A stretch of 64,000 nucleotides of DNA, taken from NCBI RefSeq assembly GCF_030317105.1, contig NZ_JASZYG010000003.1, forward strand, positions 620,001-684,000. Reading direction: 5' to 3'. The notes under the pieces were generated by a model. The model saw nothing but the letters and a program-made list of their open reading frames with translations. It was not told the origin of the DNA and made no database searches. Numbering within the stretch: position 1 is the first letter of the stretch; every line of letters starts with the position of its first letter. Source of the stretch: Variovorax brevis. Lineage in GTDB: Bacteria; Pseudomonadota; Gammaproteobacteria; Burkholderiales; Burkholderiaceae_C. Below, in pieces: positions 25,050 to 32,609 of the stretch. A program made the position numbers and the translations under genes.

Positions 25050-25784
25050 TTACCCGGCACCACCGTAGCGCTCGGTGCGAATGAGCGTCGCCGGCACGCC
25101 GGCATCGAGCAGGCCCGTGGTGGCCGCCTCGACAAAACGGTTGGAGCCGCAGACGTACACGCTCGCGGGCTCATAGTCCCAGCGCGTGAGAATGGCTTCG
25201 ATGTGCGCTGCGTCGATGCGACGGTCCAGATCGTCCTTGCGACGCGCGGGCTCGCGCGTGGTGACGGCCACGAACATGAAGTTGGGCGCCTGCTCCTGCA
25301 GCGCCAGCAACTCGTCGCCAAAGGCCAGCTCGGCCCAGGTGCGGGCGGAGTAGATCAGCAACAGGGGCGTGGTCGCCGACGACGAGCGCCATTGGCGCAC
25401 CATCGCCATCAAAGGGGCGATGCCCGATCCGCCGCCCACCAGCAGCAAGGGGCCGCCGTCTTCAGGTTGCCAGATGAAGTGGCCGCCCAGCGGCCCGCGC
25501 AACTCGATGGTGTCGCCGGGCTGCACGACGTCGTGGAAAAAGGGCGAGACCTCGCCGTCGTCGAGCTTTTCGATGATGAGCTCGATGCCATCGGCGTGCG
25601 GCGCGGAAGCGATGGAATAGCTGCGTTGCGCCGCGTAGCCGTCCGGCGCGGTGAGGCGCACGTCCACATGCTGGCCGGCGACCGGCCGCGGCAACGGCGC
25701 CTGCAGGACGACGCTGACGATGCGCGGCGTGATGTGGGCCAGGCTTTGCACGGTCGCATCGTGCCAGGGCGATACCCCGCTCAT
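25050..25784 (-). CDS. Ferredoxin/oxidoreductase FAD-NAD(P)-binding protein, 244 aa
   Basis: Ferredoxin-NADP reductase-fold flavoprotein. The FAD-binding barrel ends with RSYSIAS (the RxYS motif), followed by GPLGGHF for the diphosphate. The nucleotide domain starts LLLVGGGSGIAPLMAM and ends with SVYVCGSNRFVEAA. There is no iron-sulfur domain. It follows the sulfite-oxidase-like gene on the same strand; such pairs are common in Burkholderiales and the reductase probably passes electrons to or from the molybdoprotein. A 73-bp repeat, present twice, sits between the two genes. Confidence 0.85.
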   Translation of the reverse strand: MSGVSPWHDATVQSLAHITPRIVSVVLQAPLPRPVAGQHVDVRLTAPDGYAAQRSYSIASAPHADGIELIIEKLDDGEVSPFFHDVVQPGDTIELRGPLGGHFIWQPEDGGPLLLVGGGSGIAPLMAMVRQWRSSSATTPLLLIYSARTWAELAFGDELLALQEQAPNFMFVAVTTREPARRKDDLDRRIDAAHIEAILTRWDYEPASVYVCGSNRFVEAATTGLLDAGVPATLIRTERYGGAG

Positions 25785-25789
25785 TGCTG

Positions 25790-25946
25790 CCCCCACGCTC
25801 GGCACTCCGTGTCCTCCCTGGCCCCCGAGGGGGCGCGAGCTTGCTTGGGGCGGCCCGGCGCTATGTCCATGCACCCCCACGCTCGGCACTTCGTGTCCTC
25901 CCTGCCCCCCGAGGGGGCGCGAGCTTGCTTGGGGCGGCCCGGCGCT
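25790..25946. repeat. Direct repeat pair of 73 bp, 71/73 identical
   Basis: Copy 1 is 25790-25862 and copy 2 is 25874-25946, 84 bp apart start to start. They differ at two positions. Each holds CCCCCGAGGGGG, which can pair as a short hairpin, and ends in CTTGGGGCGGCCCGGCGCT. The pair fills the whole gap between the sulfite-oxidase-like and reductase genes. Related sequence occurs at 53040-53134 (reverse orientation) and 61812-61905. Confidence 0.85.
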
Positions 25947-25950
25947 GCGC

Positions 25951-26559
25951 TCATGGATCATCCGAAAAACGCTGCTGCCGCCAGGGATCGCCGTACATGT
26001 GATAGCCGCGCAGCTCCCAGAAGCCCGCCTCGTCGCGCTGCGTGAAGCGCAGGCCCTTGAGCCACTTCGCGCTCTTCCAGAAATACAGGTGGGGCACGAG
26101 CAGGCGTGCCGGGCCGCCGTGTTGCGCCTCGAGCGGCCGGCCGCCGAAGCGCGTGGCCACCATGGCACGGCCGCCCAGCAGGTCGGCGGCCGGCACGTTG
26201 GTGTCGTAGTCGTCGTGCGAGAGGGCAAGCAGGTAAGGCGTGGGCGGCGCGATGCCCGCGGCAGCCAGCAGGTCGTCGATGCTGACGCCTTCCCACAAGG
26301 TGTCGAACTTGGTCCACTTGGTCACGCAGTGGATGTCGCCCTGCCAGGCGGTGCGCGGCAAGGCATCGAACTCGGCCCAGTTCCAGCTCGCCAGCGGTCG
26401 CGGGCCCTCGCTCAGCGTGAAGCGCCAGGTCGCCAGGTCGACGCGCGGCGTCGGCCCCTTGCTCAGCACCGGGAAATCTTCCTCCTGATACTGGCCGGGC
26501 GGCAAGCGGTTCGCGAAAGCGGCCGAGGGGCGTCGCCCCGTGAATCCACGCGTTGCCAT
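25951..26559 (-). CDS. Sulfite oxidase-like molybdopterin protein, 202 aa
   Basis: Small oxidoreductase with only the molybdopterin (SUOX-type) domain. Cys78 in GDIHCVTKWTKFD is at the position of the molybdenum-ligating cysteine. Other family blocks are LPPGQYQEEDFPVLSKG, HGGPARLLVPHLYFWKSAKWLKGL and the C-terminal FWELRGYHMYGDPW. The ATG at 26559 follows AAGGAG. There is no signal peptide, so it would act in the cytoplasm, unlike MsrP/YedY. Its electron partner is probably the flavoprotein encoded next. The substrate is unknown. Confidence 0.85.
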   Translation of the reverse strand: MATRGFTGRRPSAAFANRLPPGQYQEEDFPVLSKGPTPRVDLATWRFTLSEGPRPLASWNWAEFDALPRTAWQGDIHCVTKWTKFDTLWEGVSIDDLLAAAGIAPPTPYLLALSHDDYDTNVPAADLLGGRAMVATRFGGRPLEAQHGGPARLLVPHLYFWKSAKWLKGLRFTQRDEAGFWELRGYHMYGDPWRQQRFSDDP

Positions 26560-26746
26560 CTGGCACTCCTTGGTGAAAGGTTGCGCGGCCATCGTAGCAG
26601 CGTCAAAACAGCGAAAGTGCCCATTCGCGCAAAGCCCTAGCCTGCCCGCGAAGGACCAAAACCCCAACTGACTGCCGGCCTTGTGGCGCGGCCCACCCCC
26701 CCACTATGATGCGGCGTTTGGCATTTGCCATGCTTGGGAGCGCTAC

Positions 26747-27766
26747 ATGAGACATATCGATTCGACCCGTCCTCTTTCGCGCCGCAGCGCGCTGCAACTC
26801 GGCCTGGGTGGCCTTGGCGCCGGCATCCTCCCGGGCATGGCATCGGCACAGGGGGCTTGGCCCACCAAGCCGGTCACGCTGGTGGTGGGCTATCCGCCCG
26901 GCGGACAAACGGACTTTGCGGGCCGCGTGCTCACCGCAGGCATGCAGACCAGCCTGGGCCAGGGCGTCGTGATCGACAACAAGCCCGGTGTCAACGGCAA
27001 CATCGCCACCGACTACGTCGCGAAGTCGCCGGCCGACGGCTACAAGCTGCTGGTGGGCAACGGCAGCAACATGGTGCTCAACCCCCACACCTACCGCAAC
27101 ACGCCGGTGGCCGACCCGCTCAAGCTCACGCCGATCGGCCTGCTGCTGACCTCGTCGCTCATGCTGGTGGTGCCGGCCAGCCTGCCGGTCAAGACGGTGG
27201 AAGAATTCATCGCGTGGGTCAAGGCCGAGGACAAGGCGGGCAAGACGGTCGACTATGCGTCGGGCGGCCCCGGCAGCCTGGTGCAGACCGCCATGGAACT
27301 GTTCCGCGAGCGCATCGGCAAGCCCAAGATGAGCCACGTGCCGTACAAGGGCAGCAGCCCCGCCATGATCGACCTGATCGCCGGGCGCATCCCCTGCATG
27401 TTCGACGCATCGTCGGTGGTGGCGCCCATGCTCAAGTCAGGGCAACTCAAGGCGCTGATCTCCACCGGCGCCAAGCGCGTGCCGGCCTTCCCCGACGTGC
27501 CGACCGCCAAGGAGCGCGGCATCAAGGACTTCGAGATCATCTCCTTCATCGGCCTGTATGGCCCGGCGGGCCTGCCCGCGGACATCGTGAAGAAGACCAA
27601 CGCAGCGATGAACACGGCGCTGAAGGACCCCAACGTGCAGAAGACCATCAGCGAGCGCGGCGACGACGCTGGCGGCGGCACGCCCGAGCAGCTCGACGCC
27701 ATGACGAAGAGCTACTACAAGCTGCTGGGCGAAGTGGTCAAGAACAACGACATCCGGGCTGAGTAA
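26747..27766 (+). CDS. Bug/TctC-family periplasmic solute-binding protein, 339 aa
   Basis: Tripartite tricarboxylate receptor. The export signal has twin arginines (SRRSALQLGLGGLGAGILPGMASA). Family marks: WPTKPVTLVVGYPPGGQTDFAGR, VVIDNKPGVNGNIA and the later PYKGSSPAMIDLIAGRI. GGGAG precedes the ATG. No TctA/TctB membrane genes are adjacent, as is usual for the many orphan Bug receptors of Comamonadaceae. It is divergent from the sulfite-oxidase-like gene and convergent with the following oxygenase. The ligand is a small carboxylate or similar, unknown. Confidence 0.9.
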   Translation: MRHIDSTRPLSRRSALQLGLGGLGAGILPGMASAQGAWPTKPVTLVVGYPPGGQTDFAGRVLTAGMQTSLGQGVVIDNKPGVNGNIATDYVAKSPADGYKLLVGNGSNMVLNPHTYRNTPVADPLKLTPIGLLLTSSLMLVVPASLPVKTVEEFIAWVKAEDKAGKTVDYASGGPGSLVQTAMELFRERIGKPKMSHVPYKGSSPAMIDLIAGRIPCMFDASSVVAPMLKSGQLKALISTGAKRVPAFPDVPTAKERGIKDFEIISFIGLYGPAGLPADIVKKTNAAMNTALKDPNVQKTISERGDDAGGGTPEQLDAMTKSYYKLLGEVVKNNDIRAE

Positions 27767-27817
27767 GGCCCTTCGGCCGCGTCTTGGGCGGCCACTTCGG
27801 CGGCTGCTTCGGCCGCC

Positions 27818-28897
27818 TCACGCGGCCTGCGCCAGCGGCATCACCTTGCTGGCGCCCCGATGCACCTCCGCCTCGCCATGCCGGGCCAGCAACTGCATCA
27901 GGTTCTTGCGGATCAGCATCCCCGGCCGGTCCGACTCCATCGAGTATTCAACCCCACGCCGGCGCGTGTCGACCAGCGCATCGGGGTCGGTCGATTCGAG
28001 GATGTCCTTGTCCTCGCGCGTCACCTTTTCATCAAAGTCGATCAGCATCTGCGCGGGGCAGTCCGCCTCGGTGTCGTTGCGAAACAGCCATTGGCACAAC
28101 TGCATTCGCCCGTCGTCGATGGGCGTGAAGCAGTTGATGATGATGTGGCGCACCCCTGACGGGTATTCGATGTCCAGCCGCCGCGAGAAGGGCAGGAAGT
28201 ACGCGTTGCGCATGTGGCGCGTGGTGATCGGATCCGTCACGCCGCTGATGGCGTGGAATTGGGGCGGGTTCACCGCTTCGATGATCGTCTCGGCGTAGAA
28301 GCCGTTGTCGTTCTCGACCAGGTTGTACTTGCTCGGCTTGGGGTTGGCCGCCACGCCGAAGGTGCCGCGGTGCACAAAGCTGAAGTGCGAGTTGTCGAAG
28401 GAATTCTCCAGCGCGCGCATCGGGCTGGTCTGCCACTCTTCATAAAACTGGAAGATGGTCCGAAAGCCCGCGTCCTCGAACTCCGGCACCGGCGGGATGT
28501 CGGCAATGGGTTCTTCGAGCGACACCCATGCGTAGCCATAGCGCGCGGTGCAGTGATAGGCGGCGGTCTTGTACTCGGGCGAGATGGGCCGGTCGGGCTC
28601 GTACTGCGGAATGCGCACCACCTGGCCGCTGCGGTCATAGGTCCAGCCGTGGTAGCCGCACTGGATGGCGCCCTGCCCGCAGCTCTGGCCCTGGGCATCC
28701 ACGCACCAGCCTTTGGAGAGCTTGGCGGTTCGGTGGCAGCAGCGGTCGCGCAAGGCGGCGGGCTGGCCATCGGCATCGAGGAACAGCACGATGTCCTCGC
28801 CAAGGAGCTTGAACGGTTTGGGGCCCTGCGCCAGTTCGGTCAGCGGAATGACGGCATGCCAGAACTTGCGGAAAACGGGTTGTTGGGTGACGAGCAT
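27818..28897 (-). CDS. Rieske oxygenase, phthalate/vanillate demethylase-like, 359 aa
   Basis: Class IA-type oxygenase alpha subunit. Rieske ligands: RCCHRTAKL and QCGYHGWTYDRSG. The mononuclear iron site follows in ALENSFDNSHFSFVHRG, the Asn/Asp-x2-His-x4-His arrangement of the family. The N-terminal FRKFWHAVIPLTEL is typical of the phthalate dioxygenase/VanA group. A strong AAGGAG precedes the ATG at 28897. No reductase gene is next to it. It is convergent with the Bug receptor gene. Likely an O- or N-demethylase or hydroxylase; substrate unknown. Confidence 0.85.
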   Translation of the reverse strand: MLVTQQPVFRKFWHAVIPLTELAQGPKPFKLLGEDIVLFLDADGQPAALRDRCCHRTAKLSKGWCVDAQGQSCGQGAIQCGYHGWTYDRSGQVVRIPQYEPDRPISPEYKTAAYHCTARYGYAWVSLEEPIADIPPVPEFEDAGFRTIFQFYEEWQTSPMRALENSFDNSHFSFVHRGTFGVAANPKPSKYNLVENDNGFYAETIIEAVNPPQFHAISGVTDPITTRHMRNAYFLPFSRRLDIEYPSGVRHIIINCFTPIDDGRMQLCQWLFRNDTEADCPAQMLIDFDEKVTREDKDILESTDPDALVDTRRRGVEYSMESDRPGMLIRKNLMQLLARHGEAEVHRGASKVMPLAQAA

Positions 28898-29096
28898 GGG
28901 CGAACTCCTTCCATTGCGTGAACAGACACAAACATGAAAGAGCAATTTCCTGCCGGGCGGCCCGGCTGAACGCTTCTACTCTGCGATGCGCAACATGCAA
29001 GTTGCGCACCAGCATTTTGCCCTGCGTTTTCGAGACCCGGGGGCGCGCACCTCTGTCATCGACAATACCGCCTCACAAAAATGACGGGAGGAAAAC

Positions 29097-29861
29097 ATGA
29101 GAACGAGACTATGGCTTCTCGCGGGCTGCGCATGGGGCATTGCGCCCATGGCTTTCGCTGGGGAAGAGGACGACGAAAGGGCCTCTTGGACGTACCGTGG
29201 TCATCGCGGTGCAGAGCATTGGGCGCAATTGCATCCAGGCTTCAGGGCCTGCCAGCGGGGGAAATCGCAGTCACCCATCAACATCGACACCAAGCGGGTC
29301 CAGCGCCCCGTGAAAGCGACGCCGCTCGCCTTTGCGTATGTGCCCGGCAGCGGCGAAGTCGTCAACAACGGCCACACCATCCAGGTGAACCTGTCGGCGC
29401 CCGGCTCGCTGGACATCGGCGGCGTCGAATACCAACTGCTGCAGTTTCATTTCCACGCGCCGAGCGAAGAAAGGATCGACGGCAAGGCCTATCCCCTCGT
29501 GGCGCACCTGGTCCACAAGAACGCGCAAGGGCAACTGGCGGTGGTGGCGGTTCTCTTCAGGGCCGGCAAGGAAAACGCTGCACTGCAACGCGTCTTCGAG
29601 CACATGCCTCTCAAGAAGGGCGAAGTGCAGCCGCTGGCAACGGCGTTCAACCCAGCCGACCTGCTGCCCGCCGACCACACCCACTACGCTTTCATGGGCT
29701 CGGTCACGACGCCGCCCTGCAGCGAGAACGTGCGTTGGCAGGTGCTGCGCAAGCCGGTCGAAATCTCCGCCGCGCAATTGGGCGCGTTCAAGAAGCTCTA
29801 TGGCATGAACGCACGCCCGCTGCAGCCGCGCAACAACAGGCCCGTGTTGCTGGCGGGCTGA
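29097..29861 (+). CDS. Alpha-class carbonic anhydrase, periplasmic, 254 aa
   Basis: Interconverts CO2 and bicarbonate. The signal peptide is TRLWLLAGCAWGIAPMAFA. Zinc ligands are His118 and His120 in LLQFHFHAPSEE and His137 in AHLVHK. SQSPINID and the C-terminal SVTTPPCSENVRW are hallmark segments of the alpha class. GGGAGG precedes the ATG. The gene stands alone between convergent and codirectional neighbours with a 199-bp upstream gap. Confidence 0.95.
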   Translation: MRTRLWLLAGCAWGIAPMAFAGEEDDERASWTYRGHRGAEHWAQLHPGFRACQRGKSQSPINIDTKRVQRPVKATPLAFAYVPGSGEVVNNGHTIQVNLSAPGSLDIGGVEYQLLQFHFHAPSEERIDGKAYPLVAHLVHKNAQGQLAVVAVLFRAGKENAALQRVFEHMPLKKGEVQPLATAFNPADLLPADHTHYAFMGSVTTPPCSENVRWQVLRKPVEISAAQLGAFKKLYGMNARPLQPRNNRPVLLAG

Positions 29862-29968
29862 CCGGTTCGAGGGGGCTGCAGGCCCGGACGTTGTCAGATG
29901 TCACGCGCGCGCCCCCAAAGATCGCCCGACGCATCCATCGTGGCACACCTCATGCATGATCCTGGTGC

Positions 29969-30472
29969 ATGAGCTTCCCCGATGAAACAAAACTCGACGA
30001 ACGCGACGGCCGCTACCTGCGCAAGGCCATCGTCTGGTCCCACGCAGCGCGGCGCCGCGGCAACCGGCCCTTTGGTGCGGTGGTCGTGTCCCAGGCTGGC
30101 GAGGTGCTGGCCGAGGCGTATTGCAACGCCACCGAAACCGGCGACTGCACCGGCCACGCCGAAACCAACGCGGTGCGCCTGCTGGGCCAACGCAAGATCC
30201 CCCGAGAAGAACTGGCCAAGGCGACCATCTACTCGTCCGGCGAGCCTTGCGTGATGTGCGCCGGCGCCATCTTCTGGTCGGCCATCGGGCGGGTGGTGTT
30301 CGGCATCGACGCCGCTCGGCTGCGCGTGTTTCGCGGTGACCATGGCGACCAGCGCGACGCCGAGTTGTCCTGCCACGACGTGTTCGACGCCTCGCCCCAC
30401 CGCATCGAATGCATCGGCCCGGCGCTGATCGACGAAGCGGCGGCCGCGCACATTGGCGCGTGGAAAAGCTGA
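29969..30472 (+). CDS. Nucleoside/cytidine-type deaminase, 167 aa
   Basis: Zinc hydrolase of the CMP/dCMP deaminase superfamily. Zinc and catalytic residues: GHAETNAVRL (HAE) and SSGEPCVMCAGAIFWSAI (PCxxC). NRPFGAVVV is the substrate-loop start seen in guanine deaminase/GuaD and related nucleoside deaminases. The stop is one base before the ureD start, so the two genes are probably cotranscribed. Guanine deaminase-like activity would fit nitrogen salvage next to urea functions, but that is inference. Confidence 0.88.
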   Translation: MSFPDETKLDERDGRYLRKAIVWSHAARRRGNRPFGAVVVSQAGEVLAEAYCNATETGDCTGHAETNAVRLLGQRKIPREELAKATIYSSGEPCVMCAGAIFWSAIGRVVFGIDAARLRVFRGDHGDQRDAELSCHDVFDASPHRIECIGPALIDEAAAAHIGAWKS

Positions 30473-30473
30473 C

Positions 30474-31304
30474 ATGCCCTGGCACGCGAAACTCGACCTC
30501 TCCTACCAAGCCGACAACCACCGAAGCACCGCCCGATTCAGCCACAGCGGGCCGCTGCGCATCCTGCAGAGCCTCTACCCGGAAGGTGACGCGGTCTGCC
30601 ACAACGTGATGATCCACCCGCCCGGCGGCCTCGTCGGCGGAGACACGCTGGACATCGGCATCAGCGCCGAGAGCGGCAGCCACGGGCTGGTCACCACGCC
30701 GGGCGCGACGCGCTTCTACCGATCCGAAGGCGAAGCCGCCGTGCAGCGCACCCGCATCGCGCTGGCGCCGGGCGCACGCGTCGAATGGCTGCCGCTGGAA
30801 GCCATCTGCTACAGCGGTTGCCGCGCCGAGAACCGCTTGCGCATCGAGGCCGCACCCGGCGCCGAACTCATCGGCTGGGACGTGAGCGCCTTGGGACTGC
30901 CCCACGCCAACCAGCCTTTTGAGCGCGGCAGTTTGCTGCAGCACATCGAAGTGCCGGGCGTGTGGCTCGAACGCGGCCGCATCGACGCGGCGGACCAGCG
31001 GCTGATGCAAAGCCCCCTCGGGCTGAGCGGCCACCGCTGCATGGCCTCGCTCTTCTACGTTGCCGGATCGCCCATTGCGCGCGAGCGGCGCGATGCCGCG
31101 CTCGATCTCGCCCGGTCGCTGTGCGATGAAAGCCCGCTGCAGGCAAGCGCCGGCGCCACCAGCCCGCATGCCGAAATCATCGTCCTGCGCGTGCTGGCGC
31201 CGGTGGTCGAACCGGCCATGCAACTGCTCAGGCAGGTGTGGCGCGCGTGGCGCTCCGAACTCTGGAAGATGGACGCCACCGCGCCGCGCATCTGGTCGAT
31301 GTAG
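30474..31304 (+). CDS. ureD: Urease accessory protein UreD (UreH), 276 aa
   Basis: Chaperone that with UreF and UreG loads nickel into urease. Family segments: NVMIHPPGGLVGGDTLDI, TTPGATRFYRS, WLPLEAICYSG and the C-terminal RQVWRAWRSELW. Length is normal. It starts two bases after the deaminase stop. The structural genes ureABC and the accessory genes ureEFG, which normally follow ureD directly, are not here: a different small gene follows after 145 bp. The urea transporter genes are 7 kb away on the other strand. Confidence 0.9.
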   Translation: MPWHAKLDLSYQADNHRSTARFSHSGPLRILQSLYPEGDAVCHNVMIHPPGGLVGGDTLDIGISAESGSHGLVTTPGATRFYRSEGEAAVQRTRIALAPGARVEWLPLEAICYSGCRAENRLRIEAAPGAELIGWDVSALGLPHANQPFERGSLLQHIEVPGVWLERGRIDAADQRLMQSPLGLSGHRCMASLFYVAGSPIARERRDAALDLARSLCDESPLQASAGATSPHAEIIVLRVLAPVVEPAMQLLRQVWRAWRSELWKMDATAPRIWSM

Positions 31305-31449
31305 CCACGACACACATTCGTCTGAGGGATTTCACTCATTCACTGCAGATTCACGCCGTCCCGCACCAAAAAGGTGACAGTGGCTGACAAAATGTTCCTA
31401 TATTTATTTGCCCGGCTCCCCAGACCGGCCAGCCACGAGGAAGGGTGAG

Positions 31450-31935
31450 ATGGAAAGACTGACCGAGCGCGGAACCGTTGCGGCCGTTCTCGCAACGCTC
31501 GTTCGCCAGCGCTGCGCCGCCACGGGCGGCAGCCGGACCTTGCGTACGGGGCTGCAGGCCATGGTGCCGGTCAGCGAGCGGCCATCGGTGCGCCGCGGGC
31601 TCGACGCGCTCATCGAGCAGGGCCTGCTTTTCGCGAGTGGCGAAGACATCGGTTTCAGTCCACAAGGCAAGGTATTCATGGCCCACATCCAGCGCCTGCG
31701 CGGCGAGTTGCAGACCCCCGAAAACGCCCGAGACGCCGAGGCTGCCAAGGCCATGCTGGCCAGCATCGAGAAAGACGCCCGCTTCGATCCTGACCGCGAC
31801 ATCGAGGACGTGCGCACCCTCCCCGGCCGGCTCGAAGGCTACCGTGCAGCGCGCCAGCCGCGCTTTACAAAGCTGCTGGTGCTGGCGGGCTTCATCCTCT
31901 TGGTTGCAGTGGTTTACTACTTCACCCGGCACTGA
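31450..31935 (+). CDS. Hypothetical C-terminally membrane-anchored protein, 161 aa
   Basis: AGGAAGG precedes the ATG at 31450. The N-terminal 80 residues look like a winged-helix arrangement: TLRTGLQAMVPVSERPSVRRGLDALIEQGLLF resembles a DNA-binding or domain-packing helix pair followed by a wing. A charged helical middle follows, then one membrane segment at the very end (LLVLAGFILLVAVVYYF). Such a tail-anchored layout would hold the N-terminal domain at the inner membrane on the cytoplasmic side. I do not recognise the family and assign no function. Confidence 0.65.
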   Translation: MERLTERGTVAAVLATLVRQRCAATGGSRTLRTGLQAMVPVSERPSVRRGLDALIEQGLLFASGEDIGFSPQGKVFMAHIQRLRGELQTPENARDAEAAKAMLASIEKDARFDPDRDIEDVRTLPGRLEGYRAARQPRFTKLLVLAGFILLVAVVYYFTRH

Positions 31936-31999
31936 CGCCCGGCGCCGATGACGGCGGCCCTACACTGGCGGCCCTCTTTCATCGACGGTAATCACGCTC

Positions 32000-32494
32000 A
32001 TGCAGGCCATGCAGATCGAGTTGCTGCAGCAAATGCCCATCTTCGGCGCGGTGTCTGAAAGCACGCTGGAATTCCTGCTGGCACCGGCGCAGGTCTTCGA
32101 CGTGCCGGCCGGCCAGTACTTCTTTCGCGAAGGCGATGCCGCCAGCGGCATGTTCGTGCTGGAGCACGGCCGCGTGGCCGTGCGCAAGCAATGGGAGCGC
32201 CGCGACATGCTGCTGCGCGAACTCGGCCGGGGCGACTGCTTCGGCGAGATGGCGCTGCTGGACCTGTCCGCGCGCAGCGCCTCGGTGGTGGCGCTGGAGG
32301 ACTGCCACGCGATCGAGCTCACGCCCGACAACCTGTTCCGGCTCTTCGAACTCGACCCGGGGCAGTTCGCGCTCATCCAGATGAACATTGCCCGCGAGAT
32401 GAGCCGGCGCCTGCGCTACACCGACGAAATGCTGTTTCGCGCCCGGATGGAAGAGGTCAACGCATCGCTGGAAGAAGTGTTCCGCTGGGCTTAG
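32000..32494 (+). CDS. Stand-alone cyclic nucleotide-binding domain protein, 164 aa
   Basis: One Crp-type sensor domain at about residues 10-130: LLQQMPIFGAVSESTLEFLL, GQYFFREGDAASGMFVLEHGRV, and GDCFGEMALLDLSARSASVVAL, which is the phosphate-binding cassette with the conserved FGExAL and Arg-Ser-Ala. After it comes a helix (NIAREMSRRLRYTDEML) but no helix-turn-helix, so this is not a standard Crp/Fnr regulator. It may modulate a partner protein. The Arg and Glu that hold a cyclic nucleotide are present. Confidence 0.8.
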   Translation: MQAMQIELLQQMPIFGAVSESTLEFLLAPAQVFDVPAGQYFFREGDAASGMFVLEHGRVAVRKQWERRDMLLRELGRGDCFGEMALLDLSARSASVVALEDCHAIELTPDNLFRLFELDPGQFALIQMNIAREMSRRLRYTDEMLFRARMEEVNASLEEVFRWA

Positions 32495-32609
32495 GAGTCC
32501 GGGCGGCAGAAGCAGCGGCTTCTGCCGCGCAGACTGCTCGTGCCCAGAAAATCAGCACGCGGTGCCGTCCGACGAGACGCGCTGCGGGAATTCCCTAGAC
32601 TTGAGGCCC

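Noticed and set aside
25790..25946. Possible CRISPR array
   Set aside because: Only two 73-bp repeats with an 11-bp gap, no cas genes, and relatives at other single sites; this is an intergenic repeat.
27784..28921. Open frames opposite the second Rieske oxygenase
   Set aside because: Composition is typical of antisense frames, and the oxygenase has both metal sites and a strong ribosome site.
31305..31449. Missing ureA or other urease remnant behind ureD
   Set aside because: The 145-bp gap contains no frame or fragment resembling UreA.
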